A DNA stretch of 64,000 nucleotides from positions 1 to 64,000 of the forward strand of contig CAIOSI010000013.1 in assembly GCA_903860975.1 (NCBI GenBank). The letters are read 5' to 3'. The position numbers were made by a program, and so were the translations under genes. The DNA is from an uncultured Alphaproteobacteria bacterium. GTDB taxonomy: Bacteria; Pseudomonadota; Alphaproteobacteria; Caulobacterales; Caulobacteraceae. The notes below the pieces were generated by a model. It was not told the origin of the DNA. It did not search any database and worked only from the letters and a program-made list of their open reading frames with translations. Position 1 is the first letter of the stretch; each line of letters starts with the position of its first letter. Positions 51,011 through 61,132 of the stretch are shown piece after piece.

Positions 51011-52549
51011 TCATGCGTCGGCCGGCAATGTGACGATCGCAGTCGCTCCGCTCGGCTGAGACGTCAGCTCAACATCCCCGCCGTGAGCGCGCGCCGTGGA
51101 GCGCGCTATCGGCAGGCCCAAACCGACACCGCCGCTGTCGAGATTGCGAGAGGCGTCGGTGCGATAAAATGGCTGAAAGACCCGCGACAGCTCGTCGGCC
51201 GAAAGGCCGGGGCCAGAGTCGGAAATTCTGACGACCGCTGAACCGCCATCCAGGCCCACGGTTATCCGGGCATCTCCGCCATACTTCAGCGCGTTGTCCA
51301 CCAGGTTGGAGAACAACCTTTGCAAAGCAACCGGGTCGCCATTCACCGTCACGGGCGCGCAATCGCCGATTTCGACCTGGCCACCGACCAGGCTGGCGTC
51401 ATCAGCCACGCACTCGATCAGCGAGAGTAGGTCGAGCCTTTCGCGCCGGCGAGGCGCGTTCTCATCGCGAATGAAGGCCAAAACGCCTCCGATCATCTTC
51501 TCCATCTGCTCGACATCGGACAACACCGCAGCCCTGAGGCCAGGCGGTGCCGCCTCAAGCTTGAAACGGATGCGGGCCAGCGGAGTGCGCAGATCGTGAG
51601 AGATTGCGCCCACCATCGCGGTCCGGTCGTTGATGTGGCGCTTTACGCGCGCCTGCATTTCGTTAAAGGCGCGGGCTGCGGTGCCGACCTCCGCTGGGCC
51701 CTTCAGGGTCATTTGCGGTGCGTGGGGATCTCGGCCCAAAGCCTCGGCAGCGTCCGCAAATCTTCGCAGCGGCGCCGAGATACGGCGCGAGAAGAGATAA
51801 CCAGCCGAGCCCACAAGCAGAAACCCACCAAGGAGCCAGCCGGACGCCTGCATTTGCCAGGCCGACGGAAATGGCTCCGGCGTCGAATGGACCACAGTCC
51901 AGGTCCCATTGTCCTGTTCAAAGGCGGCAGAGAAGTCGCCGAAAATCGGAAGCTCGGAGCCTCCCCTAAGGCGACGCCAGCCCGTCCGAGGCCAAGGCGA
52001 GCGCGGTTCATCGATGTCGGGCGGGACCAGGATCGTCGTGGAGCCTTGAGCCGTCGTCGATGGCGGCGAATTGCGACGCGCCGGCGGGCCAGCTCGATCC
52101 ATCTCAAACGCTGATGCGCCCATCGGCCCTCCGTGGTCGCGGCCGCGCGGCGGCGGAGCTCCGGTGATGATGCGGCGCAGGCGCCGGAGCGGTGAAGCGT
52201 TCTGCTCTTCCAGCCGCACGCGAGCCTCCGGCTCACCAAGCGCTCGGGCGAGCGCTGCCAAAGTCCGCTGATGCTCTTTGTGGGGGGCGACCAAATCAGG
52301 GGGTAGGGTTTTGGCGGTCGTTCGCTCCATAGGTCGTCCAAAGCGGGTCTTTAACGGCCCGCCCTGGATCGCGGCCGCGACGTCGGCGACTCGATAGACG
52401 GGGGGCCTCGGGGGCGGGATCAGCAGGATGACCCCAAAGCTGATCGCCTGAGACACCAGCAGGCTTACCGATAATAGTATGACGAGTTGCAGGCTAATCG
52501 GCGCCCGAGGCCACGGGCGGCGCCCGCGCGCCAGCTCGGCTTGGCTCAC
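51011..52549 (-). CDS. EnvZ-like sensor histidine kinase
   Basis: A 512-residue membrane kinase. Two helices (about 18-45 and 237-254) flank a roughly 190-residue periplasmic sensor rich in Pro/Arg. HAMP (RRISAPLRRFADAAEALG), HisKA (AMVGAISHDLRTPLARIRFKLE, His318) and HATPase (LVDNALKYGG, DSGPGLS, GGVGLGLPIARSTARAHGG) follow. Its start overlaps the response-regulator stop by 4 bp. It partners with the OmpR-like regulator and the Spy-like gene upstream. Confidence 0.92.
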   Translation of the reverse strand: MSQAELARGRRPWPRAPISLQLVILLSVSLLVSQAISFGVILLIPPPRPPVYRVADVAAAIQGGPLKTRFGRPMERTTAKTLPPDLVAPHKEHQRTLAALARALGEPEARVRLEEQNASPLRRLRRIITGAPPPRGRDHGGPMGASAFEMDRAGPPARRNSPPSTTAQGSTTILVPPDIDEPRSPWPRTGWRRLRGGSELPIFGDFSAAFEQDNGTWTVVHSTPEPFPSAWQMQASGWLLGGFLLVGSAGYLFSRRISAPLRRFADAAEALGRDPHAPQMTLKGPAEVGTAARAFNEMQARVKRHINDRTAMVGAISHDLRTPLARIRFKLEAAPPGLRAAVLSDVEQMEKMIGGVLAFIRDENAPRRRERLDLLSLIECVADDASLVGGQVEIGDCAPVTVNGDPVALQRLFSNLVDNALKYGGDARITVGLDGGSAVVRISDSGPGLSADELSRVFQPFYRTDASRNLDSGGVGLGLPIARSTARAHGGDVELTSQPSGATAIVTLPADA

Positions 52550-53277
52550 GCCCGCGTCACCTTGGCGTCGAATAGATACCCCGCGCCTCGGTAGGTCTTG
52601 ATGATTTCGCCTTCGACGCAGGCGTGCAGCTTGCGGCGCAGCCGGCTGATCTGCACGTCGACGGCGCGATCGAAGACCTCTGTCTGCGAACCACGGGCCT
52701 GCTCAAGGAGCTGGTCGCGGGAAAGGATCCGTTGCGGGTTTTCCAAGAATACGCTCAGCAGGGAAAATTCTCCGCCGGTGAGTAGGATCGTCGGGCCGTT
52801 GGGTGCTCGCAGTTGGCGGCGCAGCGTGTCCACGACGAAGCCCTGGAAATGATAGGTCTTGCCCCGCCGGGGCGCGCCGCCGCGGACCTCATCTAGGCGA
52901 CGGAACACTGCGCGCACCCGCGCCAGCAACTCGCGCGGACTACAAGGCTTGGGGAGATAGTCATCGGCGCCCAACTCCAGACCCAAGACCCGGTCCACCT
53001 CGTCGCCCATGGCGCTCACCATGACGATGGCTGGACCGCCGGTCTCAGATAATCGACGACATATCGACAGCCCATCCTCACCAGGCAACATGACGTCCAG
53101 CACGATCAGGTCGATAGGGGCCGCCGCCAGAGCCTGCTCCATACTCACCGCGTCTTTAGCGGCGTGGAGTTGATACCCATGCTCGGTGAGGTAGCCCACG
53201 ACCTGCTCACGCAGCTCGCCGTCATCGTCGACAACCAGAATATGTCGGGCGGGCAGGGCGTTGGGCTGGCTGTTCAT
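52546..53277 (-). CDS. OmpR-family response regulator
   Basis: A 243-residue regulator. The receiver holds VVDDDGELR, phosphoacceptor Asp61 in LIVLDVMLPGEDG and a KPCSPRELLARVRA segment. The DNA-binding winged helix has LTGGEFSLLSVFLENPQRILSRDQLLE and VDVQISRLRRKL. The ATG at 53277 gives the usual N-terminus; the open frame 21 codons longer lacks family likeness. It is the middle gene of the Spy-like/regulator/kinase set. Confidence 0.92.
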   Translation of the reverse strand: MNSQPNALPARHILVVDDDGELREQVVGYLTEHGYQLHAAKDAVSMEQALAAAPIDLIVLDVMLPGEDGLSICRRLSETGGPAIVMVSAMGDEVDRVLGLELGADDYLPKPCSPRELLARVRAVFRRLDEVRGGAPRRGKTYHFQGFVVDTLRRQLRAPNGPTILLTGGEFSLLSVFLENPQRILSRDQLLEQARGSQTEVFDRAVDVQISRLRRKLHACVEGEIIKTYRGAGYLFDAKVTRA

Positions 53278-53348
53278 GGCCTCTCCTTCCGCACGATTGT
53301 GGCGCGCCGACAACGATGCCGCCACAATCTGCAAGAACACCTCGCGAC

Positions 53349-53888
53349 TTAATCGCGAGGCATAGGGGTGCCCGGAGGCCGACCGTCCATCGGACCGCGC
53401 CCCGCCGCCCCAACCCCATGATGGTCCCCGCGCTTGCGCTCATCGCCACCGTGCATACGCTGCAAAGCGTCAAACACTTGGCGCTGGTCGGAACTCAGAG
53501 CCGCGTAGAAGGCTCGAACTGCCTCGGCGTGCCGCTGGTTCATAGCCGCACGTTGCGCCTCACGGCGGGCCATTTCGTCAAGCCGTTGCGGCGTTGTCTG
53601 GATCCCGGCCTGGCCTGACGAGCCCCTATTCTCAGGCGGCTTCATGGCCGGCTTGTGGGATTGCAAGAAGGCCGCCAGGGCCGGCTCCTGATCGGGACGC
53701 AGACGAAGGATCGTTCGCAGGTCTTGCGCGTGTTGGCCCTCGTGCGCCTCGCGCACAGCTTGCCTGTCGCCCGCGGCTTCTTGCTGGCGGTGGTGATCGT
53801 CCTGAGCCTGGGCGGCCGGAATGGCCACTGTGGTCGCGCCAATCGCGATCACGGCGGAAAGGACGCCGGCGCGTATCGTTCGTCTCAT
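53349..53888 (-). CDS. Spy/CpxP-family periplasmic LTXXQ-type protein
   Basis: A 179-residue exported protein with a signal peptide (GVLSAVIAIGATTVAIPAAQAQ) followed by a helical, charged mature part (LRTILRLRPDQEPALAAFLQSHKP). A second LTxxQ-like unit follows (FYAALSSDQRQVFDALQRMHGG). Such proteins are periplasmic chaperones or sensors controlled by an adjacent two-component system. It precedes the OmpR/EnvZ-like pair by 71 bp on the same strand, which matches the Cpx pattern. The C-terminus is rich in Gly, His and Pro. Confidence 0.8.
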   Translation of the reverse strand: MRRTIRAGVLSAVIAIGATTVAIPAAQAQDDHHRQQEAAGDRQAVREAHEGQHAQDLRTILRLRPDQEPALAAFLQSHKPAMKPPENRGSSGQAGIQTTPQRLDEMARREAQRAAMNQRHAEAVRAFYAALSSDQRQVFDALQRMHGGDERKRGDHHGVGAAGRGPMDGRPPGTPMPRD

Positions 53889-54324
53889 CTGGAATTCCTC
53901 GATTTTCGACGCAAACTGGATAGCACCGCTGGTCGCCAGAGAAATTTCGTCGCGTGAGACGTGCCCGAAACGAGGCGGTAACAGACGCCCGATGCGGCCG
54001 GAGCATTCTGTTGCTGTATGAGCCTGTTCAAGAGGTGTTGTGCCTCATCTTTTCCGTAAGCTGTTGGAGCCGAAGAGATTTGCATCTAAGCCACGAATGA
54101 GGTCTCAAAGGCGCGGCGGTTACCGTCCCCAGGGGCTTGCCATGCGGCGAAAGCTCGCAACTATCGTGGGAAATCGGCGCGTGGCGAACTGTTGCGGACT
54201 TCGATGCTGGGCTGAAACGTTCGAGACGTGGCGGAAGTGGCTAAGGGCGATATCTGTAGCCCTGGGTCATTGGCTGGACACAATCATGCTCGATCGATCG
54301 AACCGTCTTGAGGGATACGAGTAG
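53889..54324. other. Divergent control region between Spy-like gene and autotransporter
   Basis: These 436 bp hold the promoters of two divergent envelope genes. A 94-codon plus-strand frame is present but has no family likeness. I saw no tRNA, no confident promoter and no strong repeat beyond a TCGATCGATCGA tract just upstream of the autotransporter start. Confidence 0.45.
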
Positions 54325-57300
54325 ATGACTGGGTATTTTTCGCCGGACGCCCCCCGGGACGCGGCCCAGAACACCCTGGGAGCGCCTGAGCCTCGGCGTG
54401 CGTTGAAGCGTTTTTTGCGTTTCGGACCCTCGATGGTCAGCCTTTCGGCGTTGATTTTGGCAGCGCCTGCACTGGCGCAGACCACACTGAGCAGCAGCAC
54501 GACAACACCTCAGGTGACATCTAAGACGGGTGACCTGACGATCAACTCCGGTATTTCGGTGAAACCGACATCCGGGACCGCGGTGACCATCGACAGCAAC
54601 AATGCTGTCACCAACGGCGGCATTCTCGAATTCCAGAACCTCAGCAATGTGACCGGCGTCGTAATCCAGGGCGGTCATACCGGGACATTCACCAACAACG
54701 GCACGATCCAGGTGGACGACACCACATCGCGATCCATCAACAAGTCCGGTATTCCAAGCGGGCCCCTAGATAACGGCACGAACCGTTACGCCATCCACAT
54801 CATCGGGCCTGGCGACTTCACCGGCGACATTATCAACGCAACGACCGGAACCGGCATCCTGGTCAAGGGCGATACGTCCGCCGGCATTTTCGCGGAAACC
54901 AATCTCGTCGGCGCGCTCAACAACGGCGGCGCCCTCAGTGTGACCGGCAACAACAGCTTTGGCATTCAGACGACGGGCTCGGTGAGCGGGAAAGTAACAC
55001 TCGGGGGCACCATCAGCGCCGTCGGGCAAGGCACGCAGGCGGTGAACCTTGGCGGCAATATCGGCGGACAGGTCCTGATCAACGGCACGGTCAGCGCGAC
55101 CGGTTTTTCCTTCACCACCCGTAGCACCGATCCGAATTTCCTAAAGCAACTGACGGCGGAGAACCTCGCTCTGGGCGGGCCCGCCGTCACGATCGGCGGT
55201 AGCGTCGCCAATGGCGTCCTGGTCGATATCGCCAGTGTCGATTCAACGGGCGTCACACTGACATCTACCGGAACTGTCAGCGCCTTCGGCTCGGCGCCGG
55301 CGATCATCATCGGTGGCGCTGCAGGCAAGAATATAACCCTGGGAAACGTCGGCACGGGTCTCGACGCCTTTGGCCTTGAGATCAAAGGCAACGTAATTGG
55401 CAGCGGCGTCTACGACGGCATCGCAGCGAATGGCGTTCAGGTGGGCGTGGCGAACGGCGGGACCGTCGACACCACAGGCGGCATCCACGTCAACGGCACC
55501 GTCGGCGCCGCAGCCTATGCCGCCAGCGCCACAGCCCTTCACCTCAACGGCACGATCGCGCCAATTCTGCGCAACGACGGCACCATCAGCGCGACTTTGG
55601 GCTCGGACGCAGCGGGCACAACGGCCACCGCGCTGATCATTGAGGCGGGCTCCAAAACACCGTTCCTTCAGAACGCCAGCACGATCACGGCTTCGGCCGT
55701 CGGCCAGCAGGCCAACGTCGCGGCCATCGTCGACAAGTCCGGCACCTTGTCTCGCATTGAGAACATCGGAACAATCGGCGCAGCGCGCTCCCTGAGCGAC
55801 CTTACTCAGCCGGTAACGGGCCACGCAACGGCGCTCGATCTGCATCTCAACACGACCGGCGTGAGTTTGCTCCAATACGAACCGACTGGCGGCGCGCTTA
55901 CGCCCAGCATAACCGGTGCCGTAACATTGGGCTCAGGAAACAACACCGTGAATATCCTGGCCGGTACGCTGAAGGGCGACCTCGACCTGGGCTCAGGCGC
56001 GAGTTCCTTGACGATCTATAACGGGTCGACCGTCACAGGTGCTTTGAACGCGGCGGGTGGGACCGTGGCCCTGAACGTCGGGACCGGCACCCTTCAAATC
56101 AACAACGCAAGCCATCTCAATCTCACCAGCCTGACGCTGGGGGCCGCAAGTTCACTCATCCTGACCGCCGACCCTTCGGCTGGCGGCGCGACAAGCCTGA
56201 ACGTCGCTGGCACAGCCACGATCGCCAATGGCGCCAAGATCGGCGTACGATTCAATGCGATTCAACTGGGGAGCGTCACCTACACCCTGATCCATGCCAC
56301 GCAGCTCAATGCTGGAACGCTCAACAGCAACCTGCTGGGCAGTGTGCCCTACCTCTATAATTCCAGCCTGCAGACCAACGCTGCGGCCGGAACAGTATCG
56401 GCAACCGTATCTCTGAAGACGGCCGCGCAGCTTGCGCTGCCCACAAACACGGCCGGCGCCTACCAGGCGGTGATCAACAACATCGGTCGCGACAAAGGGC
56501 TCCAAGGCGCGCTCCTGATCCAAGACAACCGCGCAAGCCTGATCAATTTCTATAATCAGTTGCTGCCAAATCACTCCGGCAGCCTGTTCAACATCATGGC
56601 CGGTGGCGTGAGCGCTTTTGGGCGACCGCTCGATGACCGCCAAGATCCAGTGGGCGGTGGCTTCTGGATGCAGGAAACCAACGTCGGGGTATTTGCCAAC
56701 GGCCAGACCGATGACCCCGGCTACAAAGGTTGGAGCCTTGGCGCGGTCGCCGGCTACGAGATCCCGAGAACCCCACTTGGCATTCTGGGCGTGACATTCG
56801 GTGCCAGCACCAACCAGGTTTATCAAGACGCGACTGACGCTGCAGAAAACCTCCACTCGATCCTGTTCGACGCTGGCGTTTATTGGCGGATGACGAAGGG
56901 AGGCTTCTCGGCGAACGCCCGGGTGGCCGGCGATTACGCCCGCGTAACCAGCGTTCGCGTTATCGAGGTGCTGGGCGGCGACGGACTTGCGGTCGGCCGC
57001 ACCGCTGATGGCCGATGGAACGCGTTCGGCTTCAACGCCCGCGCCATGGCCAGCTACGAGGCCCATCTCGGTCGCAACATATATCTGCGGCCTGAGGTGA
57101 GCCTGGACTATGTCCGCCTCGCCGAGGGTTCCTATACCGAGACCGGAGGCGGCAATGGCATGGACCTCGCCGTAGGCGTGCGCACCAGCTCGCGGGCATC
57201 GGCCTTTGCTGGCGTTGCGGTTGGCGCGCTCTACGGCCCAGACCGCTCGTGGGGACCCGAAGCCCTTGTTGGCTACCGATCCGTTGCCAGTGAGACGCTG

Positions 57301-57501
57301 GGCGCAACGACGGCGAAGTTCGTTGGGGGCAGCGACCAGTTCACGCTCGGCGCTGACAATATTCCAGGCTCGGGCGCAGTCGCGCATCTGTCGGTGAAGG
57401 GCGAGAACGGCTCGGGCGGTTTTGCGATCGAAACAGGTGCCGAGGCTCGCAGCGGCCTGAACATCTACGACCTACGCGTGACAGGTCACCTTCAGTTCTA
57501 G
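54325..57501 (+). CDS. Autotransporter (type Va) with passenger of unknown function
   Basis: A 1058-residue protein. An extended signal sequence has about 36 polar/basic residues before MVSLSALILAAPALAQ. The passenger (about 55-780) is a Gly/Asn/Thr-rich right-handed helix with units like LNNGGALSVTGNNSFGIQTTGSVSG and LGSGNNTVNILAGTLKGDLDLGSGASS. No enzyme motif is seen in it. Residues about 800-1058 are the beta-barrel (GGFWMQETNVGVF, GWSLGAVAGYE, VYWRMTKGGFSANARVAGDYAR-type strands) ending in Phe (GHLQF), the outer-membrane sorting signal. It is probably an adhesin or surface fibre. The stop is TAG. Confidence 0.88.
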   Translation: MTGYFSPDAPRDAAQNTLGAPEPRRALKRFLRFGPSMVSLSALILAAPALAQTTLSSSTTTPQVTSKTGDLTINSGISVKPTSGTAVTIDSNNAVTNGGILEFQNLSNVTGVVIQGGHTGTFTNNGTIQVDDTTSRSINKSGIPSGPLDNGTNRYAIHIIGPGDFTGDIINATTGTGILVKGDTSAGIFAETNLVGALNNGGALSVTGNNSFGIQTTGSVSGKVTLGGTISAVGQGTQAVNLGGNIGGQVLINGTVSATGFSFTTRSTDPNFLKQLTAENLALGGPAVTIGGSVANGVLVDIASVDSTGVTLTSTGTVSAFGSAPAIIIGGAAGKNITLGNVGTGLDAFGLEIKGNVIGSGVYDGIAANGVQVGVANGGTVDTTGGIHVNGTVGAAAYAASATALHLNGTIAPILRNDGTISATLGSDAAGTTATALIIEAGSKTPFLQNASTITASAVGQQANVAAIVDKSGTLSRIENIGTIGAARSLSDLTQPVTGHATALDLHLNTTGVSLLQYEPTGGALTPSITGAVTLGSGNNTVNILAGTLKGDLDLGSGASSLTIYNGSTVTGALNAAGGTVALNVGTGTLQINNASHLNLTSLTLGAASSLILTADPSAGGATSLNVAGTATIANGAKIGVRFNAIQLGSVTYTLIHATQLNAGTLNSNLLGSVPYLYNSSLQTNAAAGTVSATVSLKTAAQLALPTNTAGAYQAVINNIGRDKGLQGALLIQDNRASLINFYNQLLPNHSGSLFNIMAGGVSAFGRPLDDRQDPVGGGFWMQETNVGVFANGQTDDPGYKGWSLGAVAGYEIPRTPLGILGVTFGASTNQVYQDATDAAENLHSILFDAGVYWRMTKGGFSANARVAGDYARVTSVRVIEVLGGDGLAVGRTADGRWNAFGFNARAMASYEAHLGRNIYLRPEVSLDYVRLAEGSYTETGGGNGMDLAVGVRTSSRASAFAGVAVGALYGPDRSWGPEALVGYRSVASETLGATTAKFVGGSDQFTLGADNIPGSGAVAHLSVKGENGSGGFAIETGAEARSGLNIYDLRVTGHLQF

Positions 57502-57959
57502 GGACCTGAACAGCGACGGCTCGAAGGCCTCGCTCGTTCATCGCCGCAGCCTGGCGCGATTATCCTTGGGCCGAGGTCTGCGGTCAGAGCGTCCAGCGGC
57601 CTTCAAGCTGGGAAGGTCAGCCCCGCGAGGTGGAGCGTGAGCGGTAAGACATTGGCCTCTGGGACGACCTTAACCTCGTCTAGAACCGCCGCTCGAGGGA
57701 GGGCCTGATCGTCATCGACCCCGTGGCGGAATTTCCCTGGGCTAGAACCCGAGTGGCGCTGTGGATCGATGAAAAACGGCTGGGTTAAAAGGCAGACGTC
57801 CCGGCGGGCCTGGAGATCGCCCAGACGCCCTGGCGCGCCTCGTCGCCTTAGAGAGCGTCGGCAACCCGTTTGCTAAAGCTGGCATGACAACCGAGACGTG
57901 GCCTGGCCCGCGCTCCGCACAGCAGTGCTCTCGTATGAAGCCACAAGGCGTCTCTGATT
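57502..57959. other. Gap between autotransporter and CheY-like gene, possible decayed coding sequence
   Basis: The 458 bp contain only broken frames with protein-like fragments, for example ALARLVALESVGNPFAKAG on the plus strand and VIDPVAEFPWARTRVALWIDEKRLG in another frame. I could not assign them to a family. No terminator or repeat stands out. Confidence 0.4.
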
Positions 57960-58352
57960 TCAGACGAGCGTCGCCTCGCCGCCATAGCCAGACGCTATAA
58001 TTCGACTGATCGCATCAAACAGGACCGGCATAGAAATCGGCTTTTCAATGATATCGTTTGCGCCAGCAGCCACGCAGTCTGCCCGCATATTCGCTGTGTT
58101 ATCGGCTGTGATAACAATAATAGGCAAATCCGCCTTGGCGTCTCTTCTGGCCCGTATACGGCGGATAGCGGTCAAGCCGTCCATGCGCGGCATTCGCAAG
58201 TCCATCAAGACCAAGTCGAAATTATTTTCCTCGATCTTTGTAAGTCCGAGGCAGCCGTCTTCTGCCTCCTCCATCTCAATTCCGCCAGCTTTCAGCATTT
58301 CACCGACAACGCGTCGATTTACAGCATTGTCTTCGACAAATAAAAACTTCAA
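57960..58352 (-). CDS. Single-domain response regulator (CheY-like)
   Basis: A 130-residue receiver with FVEDNAVNRRVV (acidic Glu7/Asp8), phosphoacceptor Asp51 in LVLMDLRMPRMDG, the Thr of IIVITADNT and Lys of IIEKPISMP. There is no output domain. It lies 42 bp after the hybrid kinase gene on the same strand, so it probably receives phosphoryl groups from that kinase or a phosphotransferase. The sequence resembles receiver domains of hybrid kinases. Confidence 0.88.
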   Translation of the reverse strand: MKFLFVEDNAVNRRVVGEMLKAGGIEMEEAEDGCLGLTKIEENNFDLVLMDLRMPRMDGLTAIRRIRARRDAKADLPIIVITADNTANMRADCVAAGANDIIEKPISMPVLFDAISRIIASGYGGEATLV

Positions 58353-58394
58353 CGCGCTTACTCCATAGCCTGAATTGCGCTCATGGATTAAATA

Positions 58395-60875
58395 TCACGA
58401 AGTCTTACGATGAAGACCGTATTCATTAGCCGTCTCAAGGTCTCGGTTCATTGATTCAATGAATGCGGTTTGCAGTTGCGCGTTGAATGCGCTGGCTGAG
58501 ATGGGTTTTCCAATCACAACGCCTGCGCCGTTCGCGTGCAGAGCCGCGACATCATCCGGCGACGGACTAGGCGCCAGCACAGCTATCAATCGCACGTCAC
58601 ACTTCGCCAACGCGGCCAGCGCCTCCATTGGCGGCGTTTGGTTGGTGGAAAGCCCAGCCAGATCAACGACAACAATGTCGAAAGCCCTCTTGGCGAGCAG
58701 ATCCATGGCGAGAGAAGGTGCCGCGATCGTTTCAACGGCGCGGACCTTGCTGTCGAGCATAGCCCGCAGGATGCTCTGGGACAGCGGGTTCGGCTCGACA
58801 ATGAGGATATCGACTTGCCGGAAATCGGTCGCGGCTTCAGGCACCGGCGCAGCAGGGGCCGTTTCAGCCTTGCCCCAAGGGACCCGCACAGTGAACGTCG
58901 AGCCCTGGCCCATCCGACTCTTGAGCGCGATCTCGCCGCCCATGGCCTCGGCGAGGCTCTTGCAGATCGAGAGCCCGAGGCCGGTCCCCGAATTGAGCCG
59001 GGTCAAGCTGCCGTCGACCTGGCCGAAGGACTCAAAGACACGGGTGGTGTCCTCTGCTGAGATCCCGATTCCCGTGTCTTCAACGCACAAGACCAAGGTC
59101 GCTGCATCACCATTGCGCTCAGTCTTTGCGGTTACGGACACCCTGCCTTGGTCGGTGAATTTGATCGCGTTAGAAACGAGGTTGGCCATTATTTGCCGCA
59201 TCCGTGCGACATCCGCCACAATCATACGCGGGGCTGCACCGACATCGAGCTTAAGCTCAAGGCCCTTTTCTCGTGCCCGATCCATCCAAAGGTCGATCGT
59301 TTCTCCCAACAGGGCGTGAAGATCGAAGGTGGTCGGCTTGATCTCGAGCTTGCCATTTTCAATCTTGGCGACGTCAAGGATGTCGTTGATGAGATCACGC
59401 ATGGTTTCGCCAGAAGAATGCACCAGTCGGATCTGTTCTTTCAGGACGGGATCGACAGACTGGTTCGCCAACATCACCTGGGTCATCCCTAGGATTCCGT
59501 TCAGGGGCGTGCGGATTTCATGACTGGTGGTGGCGAGGAATTCGCTGCGGGCCAGCAACGCCTTTTGCAGGGCCTCGTTGAGCGTTTCCAGAAGAACGTT
59601 AGCCTTTCGGGCCTGATCGCGGCCCCTGCGGATCCAGAAGAAGGCGCCTATCAATAGGCACATTAACCCACCGGCCGCAGCGAGCAGGATCATCTGGATT
59701 ACATTGCGCGACCGCGCCAAAGCGATATCGCGCTTGAATTGGCCCGCTTTCAAGGCGTCGATGCGTTCGACTTGGTTGGCGTAATCGAACTGCGCGGACA
59801 TCAGAGCCGAATTCGTCGAGCTCGCCAAGGCGTGGGCTTGGTCATCAAGCCGCTTTAAAGCGCTGAGATGGATAAGGGCGTCATGGTCATCGCCCAGCCG
59901 CAGATAGGTTTCGTAGGCGGTGGCGTGAAAATCCCGATAGGCCATTTCTGACTTGGCCAGATCAACGCCCTGGAACGTCCGCTCCAGCAGCGTTTTCGCG
60001 GTCAGGACCTGTCCCTGTTTCAAGGCCGCGCGGGCCGAGACACCCAGGAGGTAGGCTCGCTCCTTGGAGCCACTGTCGTTGCTGGTGGCGCGCAGCCCTG
60101 CCGCGACGCTGCGCGCGGCCTCCTGATAGGCACCCTCATCGACTTCGGTGGCCGCGAGATTGCTCAGAATGAAGGCCTGTAGCCTGGGGCTCTTCATCTT
60201 GACAGCGATGTCTAGTGCACGGCGGAATTGATCCTTAGCGGCCCGGTAATTTTTCTGCTCAGTGTAGGCCCTCGCCGTGTTGTTGTAAGCGGACAGCAGA
60301 AGCGCAGGGTCTTTAGGGAAAAGTTCTGCAGACTGCTGGTAATATCTCAGGACCCGCGCGTAATCGCCGGCATCCTGATAGATCGAGCCGATCTGCTGCA
60401 AAGCCTTCGCCTGACCGCGAGGCTGACTCACGCCGCCGAAGATCCGATAAGCGTTTTGGTAATCAGCCAAAGCTTCTTGAACCCGACCGTCGGCGACCAT
60501 GAGGCCGCCCTCGGCCATCAGAAGGTCTGCATGAAGCTTAGAATTCGGTGTGGTCGTGATCGCTGCCTTGAAGGCCTCGTCCAGAACCGGCTGAGCGTCG
60601 CGCTTTCGATCCAAACGAACAAGCGCCTCGCCCTCAAGCCATTGGGCCGTCACGATCTCTATCGATCGTTGTTTCGAGGCGGGCTCGCGTTTGGCAAGGT
60701 TCAGGCCTTGCTGTGCGAAATCGAGGGCGATCTTCGGCTCGCCCATCATCGCGGACTTCGACGACGCGATCGCGAACTCGAAGGTGCCCGCTGCAAGGGG
60801 AGCCGAGGCCTCGGCGAGGGCGGATGAGGCGAGAAGCCAAGCGATGGCCACGATGGGCAGGGATAGTCTGGTCAT
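58395..60875 (-). CDS. TPR-containing hybrid sensor histidine kinase with degenerate receiver
   Basis: An 826-residue protein. Signal peptide (LPIVAIAWLLASSALAEA, about 6-23); periplasmic TPR-like array (about 45-370, e.g. AKALQQIGSIYQDAGDYARVLRYYQQSAELFP); one helix (about 392-414). HisKA follows with His452 in FLATTSHEIRTPLNG, and HATPase with NLVSNAIKF, DTGIGIS and GTGLGLSICKSLAEAMGG. The C-terminal receiver-like domain (about 688-810) keeps Asp738 (FDIVVVDLAG) and Lys of GKPIS. It has Glu-Pro-Asn (694-696) where an acidic pair is usual, so metal binding and phosphorylation may be impaired. It is upstream of the CheY-like gene. Its TPR part may sense envelope proteins. Confidence 0.9.
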   Translation of the reverse strand: MTRLSLPIVAIAWLLASSALAEASAPLAAGTFEFAIASSKSAMMGEPKIALDFAQQGLNLAKREPASKQRSIEIVTAQWLEGEALVRLDRKRDAQPVLDEAFKAAITTTPNSKLHADLLMAEGGLMVADGRVQEALADYQNAYRIFGGVSQPRGQAKALQQIGSIYQDAGDYARVLRYYQQSAELFPKDPALLLSAYNNTARAYTEQKNYRAAKDQFRRALDIAVKMKSPRLQAFILSNLAATEVDEGAYQEAARSVAAGLRATSNDSGSKERAYLLGVSARAALKQGQVLTAKTLLERTFQGVDLAKSEMAYRDFHATAYETYLRLGDDHDALIHLSALKRLDDQAHALASSTNSALMSAQFDYANQVERIDALKAGQFKRDIALARSRNVIQMILLAAAGGLMCLLIGAFFWIRRGRDQARKANVLLETLNEALQKALLARSEFLATTSHEIRTPLNGILGMTQVMLANQSVDPVLKEQIRLVHSSGETMRDLINDILDVAKIENGKLEIKPTTFDLHALLGETIDLWMDRAREKGLELKLDVGAAPRMIVADVARMRQIMANLVSNAIKFTDQGRVSVTAKTERNGDAATLVLCVEDTGIGISAEDTTRVFESFGQVDGSLTRLNSGTGLGLSICKSLAEAMGGEIALKSRMGQGSTFTVRVPWGKAETAPAAPVPEAATDFRQVDILIVEPNPLSQSILRAMLDSKVRAVETIAAPSLAMDLLAKRAFDIVVVDLAGLSTNQTPPMEALAALAKCDVRLIAVLAPSPSPDDVAALHANGAGVVIGKPISASAFNAQLQTAFIESMNRDLETANEYGLHRKTS

Positions 60876-61132
60876 ATTCGCGCCTAAGTGCGGAAGACGA
60901 CATAATCTGCCCGAGATTTATTAAGAATAAGCTCTCGCAGCTGATCCTCAGAATCAGAACCGAGTATATCACTGACAAATCGTGGTCTCGCCAGATCAGC
61001 ATCTTGCGCTCGGGCAGCCTGGACTTAAGCCGCTTTGCGGCCGAGCTGCGCTAGACCAGCGCTGGACCCGGACAATCATGTCGCGCGAGCCGTTCTGGCC
61101 CGCTACTGGCGCTTGTAGCCCGTCGGCTCGAC

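Noticed and set aside
54040..54324. 94-codon frame before the autotransporter as a gene
   Set aside because: Composition looks non-coding, and it has no recognisable motif or ribosome site.
56152..57387. 411-codon reverse-strand open frame in the autotransporter barrel
   Set aside because: The plus strand encodes a clear beta-barrel with C-terminal Phe; the reverse frame shows no family and no ribosome site.
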